This document shows positions 1 to 10,148 of a stretch of DNA of 64,000 nt, piece by piece; within the stretch, counting starts at the first letter, position 1, and each line of letters opens with the position of its first letter. The DNA comes from Rutpela maculata. Lineage: Eukaryota > Arthropoda > Insecta > Coleoptera > Cerambycidae. The stretch covers positions 90,315,688-90,379,687 of the forward strand of contig OW386287.2 in assembly GCA_936432065.2 (NCBI GenBank), in the 5' to 3' direction. The position numbers and the translations under genes are program-made. The notes beneath the pieces are model-generated. The model made no database searches. It saw only the letters and a list, made by a program, of their open reading frames with translations, and was not told the origin of the DNA.

Positions 1-1016
1 ATGTATTTAGTTTATCAGAATAGAGTAAATATGAACGTAGCATCAATGTGAAATTGGAGCTAGAATTGCAAAAATCTCATTGCCAATGACTGGAAAGTAT
101 GATCATTAACAAGTTACTGATTTGTCTGTTTTCAACTTCCGTTCTATTCATTGCATTACGTGACTAAAAGTTTCTCGGGGTTTTACTGTAAAAAAAAAAT
201 AAAAGTTAACGATTATTTAAAAAACACTTAAACATCATGTTACATTTCGTTAGCACTACCTACTATTGTATAAAATGGCAATGCGAGAGTATTAGTATTG
301 GTGCGTGTTTCATTAACCCTTTAAGGACGGTTGCCGTATATTAACGGCTTTCCTGACTTTGTCCCACTGCCGACTGCCGTATATATACGTTAAAGGTTTG
401 GTAACATGAGACGATTGGTAGACTGTATTTTTTCGATGTCTTATTCAATAAACTATTCCATAGGAAAATTTCAGCCTTGTAGATAAAGTAAAAAATGTTT
501 AATGTTTAATTAATGGAGAGCTTCAAAGTAGTACATGATATTAATTGAACAAAAATAAATTCCCAACTTCCGCCCCCTCTAATTCTGTAATTTAATTCTA
601 AGTAAATTAGTTAGAGCAGTGTTTCGGAGGAGGGGCCAAGATTAAAAAGTTGCCAACTGTAGAAGCTCCACATTTTTACTAAAACTAAGAAAAAATCAAA
701 ATTCTGATGGAAGCAAAAGATTTGTAGTGGAAAATACTCGTTTGATCTTATTTTTTATTTCAAGCTAACTCCCACTGTTTCGAAGATATCTGCGTAAAAT
801 AGCAGAAAACAGCTTGCATTTCAGAGGAAGTCTTCCAGATAAATCTGATCGTAAATTGCATGGCGAAATTCCAAGATTCGGCTCGGCACGAACTAATTAG
901 AAGTGCACTTGATTATGTAAATACTGCAAAATTTTTTGCAACTTTGGCGCCTACTGGCGGCCCTTTACCTTCTGCCCACCCTTCTGACGATTTATTTCCT
1001 ACTTAATTATACTGTC
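1..1016. other. Upstream intronic/intergenic DNA, no gene seen
   Basis: AT-rich sequence without a convincing coding region on either strand. At about 313-330 a TTAACCCTTT motif followed by a repeated TGCCGTATAT word resembles a piggyBac-type element end, but I found no matching partner end. I infer this is intron of the perlecan gene because the first recognisable exon downstream starts in phase 1, so coding exons must lie upstream of the window. Confidence 0.5.
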
Positions 1017-3386
1017 TTAACCCTTCATTAGTCGCTATTGGTGTCTGAGACCGACGAGGTACATATTTTGTATTTAACGGCGACCAAGGTCAACCTCCGC
1101 GTTGCCCTTCCAGGTACCTTCATAGATTCCGTCACTGAACGTTAGTACCAAACATCAGTTCAGTGAGTGTAGTCGTATCGATTGCAGGACTGCTTTCGGA
1201 AACTGGGACCAAAGCGACTATATGGGTTAATTTTATTGCTCGATATAAAATCTAATAAAATTCACGAAACAGGTACGATTTTGGACTAATTTTGAAATAG
1301 GTGCACTATTATTGATTTTTCATTTTCTGTAGATATGTGGTCTTATGAGAGAGAGCAACAAGAATTACAGCAATTGTGGGAATTGTGTGATTCGGAGGTT
1401 GAAGAAGTTGCTGACGATGAAGAGAGCACTGACGAAGAAGATAATGTTGAGGAAAGAGAAGGTGGAAGCGAATCTGAGCAGGACATTAGCGAGAATGAAA
1501 ATGAAGGAGCCGAGGAAGGGAGATCTCAGAATAATAGTAGACTGTGTTTCACTGGGAAAGATGGAATTATAAAATGGAATAAACTAATGGGACCAAAAAA
1601 TGTTAGAACTAGACAGGAGAATTACGTAATTCGTTTGCCAATTTCACGGTTACCTACAAAAGCACTCAAAACTCCTTTAGAAATATGGAAATATTTCATA
1701 ACTGATGAAATGTTATTGTCGATTGTAGACAACACCAATAAGGTTATTAATTCGGTGAAAGAAAAATTTTCACGCGAAAGAGATGCACGACCTACTGACA
1801 TTCTAGAGATACAAGCTTTTATAGGACTACTATATTATAGTGGAATTCTAAAGGCTAACCACTTGAATGCAGATGATCTTTGGAAAACTGATGGGTCTGG
1901 TGTTGAAATTTTTCGATTGACAATGTCGTTACCTCGTTTCCGATTTCTGCTAAGATGTATTAGAACTGATGATAAAGCGACTCGCGCAGAAGGTGTAAAA
2001 TTGGATAAACTTGCACCAATAAGAGATTTTTTTGATAAGTTTGTGGATAGTTGTAAGAAAGGGTATAGTCTATCTAATTATGTTACTGTCGATGAGAAGC
2101 TTGAGGCATTCAGAGGACGCTGCAGTTTCCGGCAGTACATTCCGTCAAAGCCTAATAAATATGGGATCAAAATCTTTGCTCTGGCGGACACGAAGATGAT
2201 GTATGTTTCTAATATGGAAGTATACGTTGGGCAACAACCCGCAGGCCCTTTCCATGTAAGCAACACTCCAGATAGTGTGGTAAAAAGACTATGTCAGCAT
2301 ATTTATGGATCAGGCCGAAATTTGACCATAGACAATTGGTTTACAAGTATCAGCCTTGTTGACGATTTGCATAAAGAAAAAATCACTGTGATTGGTACCT
2401 TACGGAAGAACAAGCGGGAGTTACCACTCGAATTTTCCAAACCAACGCACCCTGTACATACAAGCATGTTTGGATATAGGAAAAATTGTACCCTTGTATC
2501 CTACATTCCAAAGAAAAAGAAAAATGTCGTACTGGTATCCTCATTACATCACGACGACAATATTGACAAACGTACAGGTGATTTATGTAAACCAGAAATT
2601 ATTACTAAATACAATCAAACAAAATGCGGTGTCGACACAGTCGATCAACTTTGCTCTAATTACAACTGTGCAAGAAGTACCAGACGTTGGCCTATGGTTG
2701 TCTTCTATTCTGTTTTGAATGTGGCTGGAATTAATTCTATGGTTATCTACAATTGCAATAACCCTAACTCTAAACTGAAGAGGCGTGTTTTTCTACGAAC
2801 TTTAGCATTTCAACTAATAAAACCCCATTTAGAGGTCCGAGTAAGTGTACAGAATCTTCCAGTAAGTATAAAAACTCGTATTAGTGAGATCTGTGGTAAA
2901 GAACAAAACCAAAACCAAGCATATGAGAGGAGAAATGGTCGCTGTAATTTTTGCACAACTAAGCAGAACAGGCGTATCCGTTACTTTTGTGTAAATTGCG
3001 GCACATTCATGTGCTTGGAGCATCTACAGGGCATTTACGAAAGTTGCAAAGAAAGTGCTTTTGATAATAACTAGTTTATGTTTAATGTTTATTTTTCCAT
3101 AATTATGATTTGTTTAACACTACTTTTAAGTAATAACATCTGTTTTTTATTTTATTGTGCGAATTTTTCGTGTAAAACTGAAAAAAAATGATTTTTATTA
3201 CTTCTTCTTAATAAATATATTTGTAAAGTCCTGTGTATTTATTTATTGCTAAATGTTATTAAAATGGAACCACTAAAAGTACAAATGTGTTTTTTTGTAT
3301 AAAAAAAAAATTTTAATATTTTTTTTGGCTATCGGTGTCACAGACCGTAGCGACCTCAAGATCTCTAGCGACTATAGAAGGGTTAA
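1017..3386 (+). mobile_element. Intact piggyBac-family transposon with TTAA target duplication
   Basis: The element occupies 1021-3382 and is flanked on both sides by TTAA (1017-1020 and 3383-3386), the piggyBac target duplication. The left end reads CCCTTCATTAGTCGCTA and the reverse complement of the right end reads CCCTTCTATAGTCGCTA (15 of 17 identical). Each end also has an internal GGTGTC..GAGACCG-type word (left 1040-1053; right, inverted, about 3334-3347). One long open reading frame fills most of the interior. Open ORF, paired ends and matching TTAA make this a structurally complete copy; activity cannot be judged from sequence alone. Confidence 0.93.
1335..3074 (+). CDS. piggyBac-type transposase, full-length ORF
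   Basis: A 579-residue open frame starting at the first ATG after the left end. Family knowledge: piggyBac transposases excise and insert DNA at TTAA using an RNase H-like fold with three catalytic aspartates. Visible here: a strongly acidic N terminus (about residues 20-60); the first aspartate block YVTVDEKLEAFRGR with D253; the second, LTIDNWF, with D333; and the third, CGVDTVDQL, with D434, followed by a conserved RRWPMVVFY stretch. The C terminus (about residues 537-575) is cysteine-rich (CNFC, CVNC, MCLEH), matching the zinc-binding domain of the family. Length is close to the roughly 590 residues usual for piggyBac. No frameshift or stop is seen. It lies in the same orientation as the host gene and shows no host-like splice structure, so domestication is unlikely. 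Confidence 0.95.
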   Translation: MWSYEREQQELQQLWELCDSEVEEVADDEESTDEEDNVEEREGGSESEQDISENENEGAEEGRSQNNSRLCFTGKDGIIKWNKLMGPKNVRTRQENYVIRLPISRLPTKALKTPLEIWKYFITDEMLLSIVDNTNKVINSVKEKFSRERDARPTDILEIQAFIGLLYYSGILKANHLNADDLWKTDGSGVEIFRLTMSLPRFRFLLRCIRTDDKATRAEGVKLDKLAPIRDFFDKFVDSCKKGYSLSNYVTVDEKLEAFRGRCSFRQYIPSKPNKYGIKIFALADTKMMYVSNMEVYVGQQPAGPFHVSNTPDSVVKRLCQHIYGSGRNLTIDNWFTSISLVDDLHKEKITVIGTLRKNKRELPLEFSKPTHPVHTSMFGYRKNCTLVSYIPKKKKNVVLVSSLHHDDNIDKRTGDLCKPEIITKYNQTKCGVDTVDQLCSNYNCARSTRRWPMVVFYSVLNVAGINSMVIYNCNNPNSKLKRRVFLRTLAFQLIKPHLEVRVSVQNLPVSIKTRISEICGKEQNQNQAYERRNGRCNFCTTKQNRRIRYFCVNCGTFMCLEHLQGIYESCKESAFDNN

Positions 3387-4299
3387 GTCATTCTACAACT
3401 TTTCAGCACTGCACCTTATCACTTTTTTTACTCGAAAAAATTACGTCTTTGACCTCTCCAGCCATTATCATTCGAGACTGCCTTATGGCGATGGGGCTGT
3501 CACTATGTCGGTAACAATCGAACCTGTACTCGATAAAATATCGACTACATTGAGTCACATGTACCACTCTGTAGCCAGCTCTCAGTCTATAATATGACTT
3601 CTCGAAAAATTGACCCCTTTTTCTTAATAAAAATGCACGCAAATGACTGAAATAAGTTTCGTTTTACCCAAAAAAGATCTAGTCTAGACACCGGCCTAAA
3701 TTTGGTGGATGACTAATAACTGAGCTACGAAAATGTTACTGTGAAAAATGGGACACTGTATTCTCTTCTAAAAATAATATTGAAGGAATTTACAAACTAA
3801 TGAAATTATCCAGTATATTACTGGAAACTAAGCTCTTACCTATATGAATTTTATGTCCAAGATTAAAAAGTGCCACCTATCGTTGTCTATAACATATTAA
3901 TCTTTGTTACGGCGTGGTATTCAGTGCTTTACCTACTTTGTTCCAAAATGATGCGCGGTACTTGAGGGATTTATTCTCATTTATATTATTTGTTGTTCAA
4001 TATATGAGCAGTAAAAGTATGAAAGAAACAAGTTTTCAAGAGTTTTATGATTTTTTTTATGATGGAGGTCATTGACGCTATACCATCTTGTGAAGATTTA
4101 GCAACAAATTAGTTCCATTTCATTACCGAAATTTATTGATCTAGTATTCATTTATAATACCTCAAAATAATTATACTTTCTTGAATTAATTTTAATAATA
4201 ACTGAAACAGTTACAACTATATATGTTTCTCCTATATTTCTATTTTAATTTTGTTAACACCTGCTATATTCTATATCTCATTATTACATTACAAACTAG
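3387..4299. other. Intron sequence with a foldback-element fragment
   Basis: No gene seen. Positions about 3598-3765 match one arm of the foldback element at 12029-13122 (shared words: the ATGACTGAAATAAGTTTCG region, GACTAATAACTGAGCTACGA, GGGACACTGTAT), so this is a truncated copy of that family. The remainder is AT-rich and unassigned. The last ~40 bases are pyrimidine-rich and lead into the exon 1 acceptor. Confidence 0.55.
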
Positions 4300-4449
4300 T
4301 ACTTGAAAGAAGACAATGCTATTTTGGCTTTCGATGTGAAAATGGCCCATGCATTAGAAAAGAACTACGATGTGATGGTAAAGTGGATTGCCCTCGTGAT
4401 ACTAGTGATGAATTAGATTGTGATAAATTTCCAACCGGGCCACGTTATA
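4300..4449 (+). CDS. trol: Perlecan exon 1 of window: LDLa module
   Basis: A 150-nt exon, phase 1 at both ends. It encodes one LDL-receptor class A module: six cysteines (QC, RC, PC, RC, DC, DC) and the calcium-binding D..DTSDE pattern, then a short linker GPRY. Acceptor AG at 4298-4299 and donor GTAAGA at 4450. A later acceptor (exon start 4310) is possible but would give phase 2, so the phase-1 choice is preferred. LDLa modules fold around one calcium ion and in perlecan form domain II. Its nearest downstream partner exon is almost 10 kb away. Confidence 0.85.
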
Positions 4450-4705
4450 GTAAGATGGTCTTGCTAAGTGACATGCGACTGATATTACAAAATAATATTT
4501 AACAGCACTATGAGTATTCTGATTAAATTTGCAAAAGCATATTTTAATCAGGATTTACACTGAAATAATTTTTAATATTGTTTTGATCACATTTTCACTA
4601 TGCTTTTTATTATAGATTAACAATTTTTTTTATTATCATCTGCCACTTGAATTGTGCATCGAATTATTCACAATATTTTAACAGTGTATTTTTACTAATT
4701 TTAGA

Positions 4706-5440
4706 GTGACCCAAAATTTCACCCCTTTTGTGGACCTCATGAATTCGATTGAAAAGTGGTCTAAATGATAGCTTATGGTGATACTTTAAAGTATGCAAAA
4801 TTTCAAGTTAAGCATGGAGATATGACGAGTCGAACCTGTTCACGGCAAGATGAATCCAACATTCTTGGCAATCTCGTTCATTATGTTCAAGATTCTCAAA
4901 TACGCAAAGTGTATCATTTTATATGTAAAATCTTCTGTTCTTTTCGAATCTATCATATATCGTATTTTATCAAAAACGTTGTTGAGACTTAGCAGATCTC
5001 GATAGATACTTAAAACCTTATATCTGACGGCCTTTGAATTAAAAAGTAAATGTATATTTCTAAGAAAGATTAGGTTTGGTTATATTACTGAAATGTATTT
5101 TAATAATATGTAAAAAAATAGAATTATTTTGTAACTTTTTTGTACTATATTTCTGGTAAAATCTAATGAAAGATTAGAAAAGAACGGAAAATGTTACATT
5201 AAAAATGATACTACTTGTATCTGTTGAGAATTTTAAGACAACGCAAGAGGTCACCGAGAATATCGGATTCGCCTTGACATGGACGAATCAAATAACGAGT
5301 TTAACTCGTCATATCTCCAAAACAAAAACTATGCTCAACTTGAAATTTCGCCTACTTTAAAGTATCACCATAAACTATAATTTAGACCATTTTTAAATAA
5401 AATTCGTGAGGGCGAAAAATATGGTTTTTTGGGGTCACTG
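4706..5440. repeat. Foldback/MITE with about 140-bp inverted ends
   Basis: The left end (from GTGACCCAAAA at about 4707) and the reverse complement of the right end (from GTGACCCCAAAA at about 5440) share a long diverged match, including GGTCTAAAT, TTATGGTGATACTTTAAAGTA, AAATTTCAAGTT and ATATGACGAGT. The middle carries no recognisable protein. A non-autonomous DNA element is the simplest reading. Confidence 0.75.
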
Positions 5441-6239
5441 ATTTGATCCATATAATCCTATCTTACAAGATGTCTAGAATGGTATTGAGCTTACGGAAAA
5501 CCTTCTCTTTTTGTTTCAGATTTACGTTTATTCTTTTAATTCCTTTACTTTTAAAGATTTTTGTAGTCTTGGCACAAATTTGTAATCAATTCTTAAACTT
5601 TACTATTAAAAAAATCTTTAGACTGTTATGATATTATTCTAAAATAATTTAGTATCATATTCCTCAGAATAATAGATATATTGTTTTAGACATCTTTTTT
5701 ATAAATATAGGGCTTTCATAAATGATTATAAGAGATGTGATTAAAGAGGAAGGCTACAGTCCAAATGCAACCTTTTATCTCTGCATCACTGATTTGTGAC
5801 TTTCAACAGCTGTCTCTTTTATTGAGTATAGCACAAAAAAATTCTTTCAAACCAGAGCCAAGATCACAACAATAGTTTACGTCATAACCAGGCTTGGCCC
5901 TAGCACTACTGCGTATAAGATTAAAACACACATGTGTTTTTAACTACGAATCATACATAAAAGACTATTACTTATATTTTTTAAATGTTTCGGGGTTAAA
6001 GTTCAACGTCATTTATTAAAAATCCATTTACACTGTGAGAAAAATCATTGACAGATGTAACTTGCACATATTTAAAATATGTAATATAACTCTTCAGAAG
6101 TTTACTTCTTTGCCAATTAAATGGTCCACTATACCTTGTGTCATACGTGATATGCATGACCCCGGGGGGAGATTTCTTTAAAGCGTCACAACATGTCATA
6201 TCATAGCGGGTGTACTACTGTACCACCGAACTTCGCCCT

Positions 6240-6334
6240 TTCATTTGTGTTTGTTTAATTTTTTTTTCTTGTTTATTGTACGTTAATTTGTATACACAAT
6301 GAATAAAGGCATTTATTATTATTATTATTATTAT
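6240..6334 (+). repeat. LINE-type 3' tail with (TTA)n
   Basis: A T-rich stretch followed by a word like AATGAATAAAGGCATT and then a run of TTA trinucleotides. This is the typical 3' end of a 5'-truncated non-LTR retrotransposon. No coding part is left. Confidence 0.45.
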
Positions 6335-6474
6335 ATGAACGAAGAAGGAAGCATCTATCTTATATCGCGTGAACGTCAGTCATGATTTTTTTTACTCCAT
6401 GTTCATGTTCAAAGTGTTACAAGTACAAAAATATTTTTTTATTGCGAACGGATCATTTTTTGAAATTTAAATAT

Positions 6475-7206
6475 GGCCATACCAGGGTGTATTAAATAGG
6501 TGGTGCATCAGTGCTTACTAAGTTCTCTCATTACTTATAGATAGATAGATAATTTTACAGATTCTGTGCATACGTGCATACAGTGTTGCATACATTCCCG
6601 GCCTTTTGTTTTTTGTTTAGTGAAACAAGAGTCCAGTGACATCTGACATTAAGTATCTAAATTAAAATATTGAAAGAATATATGCAACACTACATGCAGC
6701 ATTGCACGTGTCGCCACAGCTAACCTCAAAAATATATATTTCTTAAGATTTACGAGTATTACGTAGCTATTATTAAAATTTCTGCCTGGTTCCTGTACTT
6801 TCAATCAAAATCAAGTTCAACGTAATGTGTATGAAGTTTTAAATAGTTTGTCACAATAAAATAAGACACTTTTTGCAGGTGAGGAATCTAACCTATAATT
6901 AGCAGTCTATTTTTATCAATCAACAATATTGAAAAATTATTTGCGTGCATTTTTAAATATTTGCTTGGAGCCAGTATGGCTCCTAGCTAAAAATGCCTAT
7001 ACAAACATTAAAAATGAGAATAAACGAAAAAACCTTAAAATATGAGGTTATGTTAGTTATATGATGCACATGCCCAGGTAATTGTAGGACCTTATTGCTC
7101 TTGCCATCTACTAAAGTAAATAGAAACCATGCACTTATGAAGCCATTATTATAATAGGAAAGTGCCGTACGTCGGACCACCTATTTAATACACCGTGGGC
7201 CATACC
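6475..7206. mobile_element. MULE-like non-autonomous element, copy A, with 9-bp TSD
   Basis: The element is 6484-7197. It begins AGGGTGTATTAAATAGGTGG and ends with the inverted form CCACCTATTTAATACACCGTG. It is flanked by GGCCATACC at 6475-6483 and 7198-7206, a perfect 9-bp duplication, which is typical of Mutator-like elements (inference on superfamily). The interior matches copy B (16361-17020) in the opposite orientation. No transposase is seen. Confidence 0.8.
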
Positions 7207-7690
7207 AAGATGATGACTGAAATGGATTTAAATATCTATAAATCTTCTTGTAAAAATATCAAATCATATGGGGAAATTTGTATTTACATTGATTCATCCT
7301 TTACAAAGATAGAATGTATGAGACAAAAAAAATATATGCAAACTTACACCCAAGTGCATAAACCGGCTCCATATACGATCAGGAGTAAAAATATATAAAC
7401 TCAGAAGAAAGTGAAAGGGCTCTGAACAGATAATGATTTAAAAATAAGTAAAAAGTATTTACACAAAGACGTTAGTTCAAGATTTTCACAAAAGTACTCA
7501 ATTGCAGCAGCCCGTGGTTTTTAAAATCGAAAATATATAAATGGAAGAGAAAATCAAAAGAAAATACCTGTTAAAAAAAAATAACACAAAGCATATATAC
7601 TTTATATTAAGAGGAGACAACGTCAATCATAAAGTGTCATCGGTAAAGCTAAAGCTGAAGTGGGGCGAAGGGTAGGAAGTGTGGCTATTA

Positions 7691-8076
7691 TAGGGCATCT
7701 GCACGTGACGTCACAACTAACCTCAAAAATATGTGTTTCTTAAAAGTTAAGAGTATTACGCAGCTATTATTAAAATTTCTGCCTGGTTCCCATATTTTCA
7801 ACTAAAATCTAGTTCAATGTAATGTTTATGAACTTCTCAATACTTTGTACTAATAAAATAGGACTCTTTTTGTGGATTGGAAATCTAACCTGTAATTAGT
7901 ATAGTCTATTTTTAGTAATCAACAATATTGTCTAGAATGGTGAATTTTTAAATATTTGCTTGGAGCTAGTACGGCTCCAAGCTGAAAATGCGTATACAAA
8001 CATTAAAAATGAGAATCAACTTGAAAAACTTAAAATTTAAGGTTATGTTGGTGACATGATGCAGATGCCCTATAGA
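7691..8076. repeat. Related short element with TATAGGGCATCTGCA inverted ends
   Basis: The left end TATAGGGCATCTGCACGTGAC and the right end GATGCAGATGCCCTATA are inverted copies. The interior shares long diverged stretches with the MULE-like family at 6484-7197 (for example TCTGCCTGGTTCC and the TTGGAGC.AGTA.GGCTCC hairpin). Either a related subfamily or a recombined copy; it abuts the THAP element. Confidence 0.6.
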
Positions 8077-8362
8077 CCATTTTAGGTCACGTGACTTTGA
8101 CGCCGCTGTCTGGAGGGCACACGAAACCTCATCCAATAACAGGCAATGCAAATGAAAACAATTAGAGATGAGTTGCTATTTAACAAAACCTATTATTTTA
8201 TAACTGTTATTTGTAAATAGCATTAACAGACTGTTATTTCTGGTCGAAAATAACAGATAGCAGATACCAAGATACTATTTTTCGTTGACGTCACGCTGAC
8301 GTCGGCACCATTTTGCGTGGAGGGCAGACAACTCATTGTTTTCATTTGTAATAGTTATGAAA

Positions 8363-8476
8363 ATGCCTTTGTTCTGTTCAGTAGTGAATTGTGGTAATAG
8401 AGGAGAAAGAGACAAAGTTAGTTTCTTTAGAATTCCTGCTATTTTAAAGGACAGTGGAGAAAATAACAACAAATGA
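8363..8476 (+). pseudogene. THAP zinc-finger fragment of a P-like transposase
   Basis: The frame reads MPLFCSVVNCGNRGERDKVS, then FFRIPAI, and ends at a stop after 37 residues. The spacing C-x4-C, the N/G-rich loop and the S-F-F-R-I-P segment match the N-terminal half of a THAP DNA-binding domain. The rest of a transposase is absent, so it is a remnant. It was recognised by motif only and no alignment was run. Confidence 0.6.
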
Positions 8477-8562
8477 GACATTATTGTCAAAATAAACACT
8501 TTACTTGAAACACTAAAGTAAACTCGAAACACACTCTGAAAACCTTGCTCACACAATGTATA

Positions 8563-10148
8563 CCCAATGGGCACACGTATGTTTAATAAACGTTAAAAAA
8601 GGATTGAAAACCACACGTTGTTCTAGGGTTTTTAGTAACGGTTGATTCAACGAAAAAATGTCGCGCGGAAAAACGTTCTTATTAACCAAATATAAACGTC
8701 TTTTAAACATCATAGATAACGATTGAATAACATTTAAAAAAAACGATAAATATTCGTTAATATTCAACGTTTATGAAACGAAAGTATATGTAGAATATAA
8801 ACGTTTTATTAAAGGTTTAATAACGTTAAATATTCACTAATTATATACGTTAATTAAACGAAATTAAATAGGCTCTAGGTTTCCATTTTCCAATACACAT
8901 ATATATGATTGTTACAGGATGAACCGCCATGTAGATAAATTGACAATTAATCGGTTAAACGCCCGCTGGGTTTTATCATAAAACCAGTGGGTGCTTACCT
9001 ATTAAACAAATAGCATAAAACTCTTTTATGCTATCTCGGCCAAGCCACAGAATAATGATCTTTAACCTGATCGTTATAAGATCCATCGAAATAAATCGAT
9101 GCTCCCTGAAAGAATTTAAACATTGCAATCTATGTTATATTTATTTTATATAAGTTCATAAGAATATAAGATGAAGCATGAGTGATTATTGTCAGTGGTT
9201 TGCATGTGGCGCCATCTACAAATAATATCTGCAGCAAACTACGTGGTAAGTAGGCACATTTTATGCATTAATATAGCTGAGTAGAAAAACGTCAATAAAA
9301 CGTAGTCATCTACAACTTATTTTACCTGTAGATTTAGAACGTCAGTGCATTTTAATAAGTTGAAAGCGTCGGTTATTTTAACATTGTATAGAAAAAAAAT
9401 TTTCCTTTACATAAAACATATTTCAATTGCTATATGTGATTAATGCAATAAAAAAACCGTTTAATTTTCTCGTTTCACAACTGGGGTTTTTACAATTTCT
9501 CAAATTATGAACGTATATTATACGTTAATATATTAGTAAAAGAAACGTTGTAATTAAAATGTTTTATTTCAGTATTCCCTTCCACTACAGGTTGGGAATA
9601 TGTGTAGGAGTAACGTATTTTGTAAGTTTTATTTAAATATAAAATTTGACAGCCTAATTTTATACGTTGATATAGATTCGTAGAAAAATGTTTAAATAAC
9701 GTAATATTCTACCATCTATTTCACCTGTGGATTTAAATTTCTCTTGCGATAGTTGGAAACAACAGTTATTTTAACGTTGTAAAAAATACGGTTTTTTTTT
9801 CTTTAAATAAAACGTTTGAATCGCCGTATTAAATATACATAATAAAAGACGTTAAACTTTTTCGTTTCATAAACGTCACATTTAGCAAGTCGTTAAAACT
9901 CCTTACATTATAAACGTGTTTTATACGTTATTAAATATTTGTGAAAAAAACGTGCTTACTAAAACATTTTTTAGAGCATTTTTTCTACTAATGGTTAAAA
10001 ATGCGTGTAGTAGTAACGTATTTTAAACGTTTTATTTAAACGTTGGAATTTTCAACCAAATGCAACGTTGAAAATTTCAACGTAAAACGTTTAATCAACG
10101 ACTACAATGTTTTAAAAACGTTTATTAAACGTACGTGTGCCCATTGGG
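8563..10148. mobile_element. ACGT-rich DNA element with TA duplication, inside the THAP element
   Basis: Ends are CCCAATGGGCACACGTA at 8563 and its inverse TACGTGTGCCCATTGGG at 10148, each flanked by TA. Both outer thirds are crowded with AACGT/ACGTT words, 30 or more by eye. The middle (8880-9240) lacks them and holds a series of hairpins. No open frame of a transposase is seen. The repeated core could be a transposase-binding site array (inference). Confidence 0.75.
8961..9101. other. Cluster of four stem-loops inside the ACGT-rich element
   Basis: Stem-loops at 8961-8994 (CCGCTGGGTTTTAT against ATAAAACCAGTGGG), 9011-9033 (TAGCATAAAA / TTTTATGCTA), 9057-9083 (GATCTT / AAGATC) and 9084-9101 (CATCGA / TCGATG). 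The minus strand has a TGGCTTGGCCGAG word resembling a tRNA A box. Function unknown. Confidence 0.5.

Noticed and set aside
3295..3597. 100-codon frame after the piggyBac ORF
   Set aside because: It runs across the element end and the TTAA junction; no domain.
8961..9101. Hammerhead or similar self-cleaving ribozyme
   Set aside because: Neither strand has the CUGAUGA and GAAA core at the needed spacing; only hairpins are seen.
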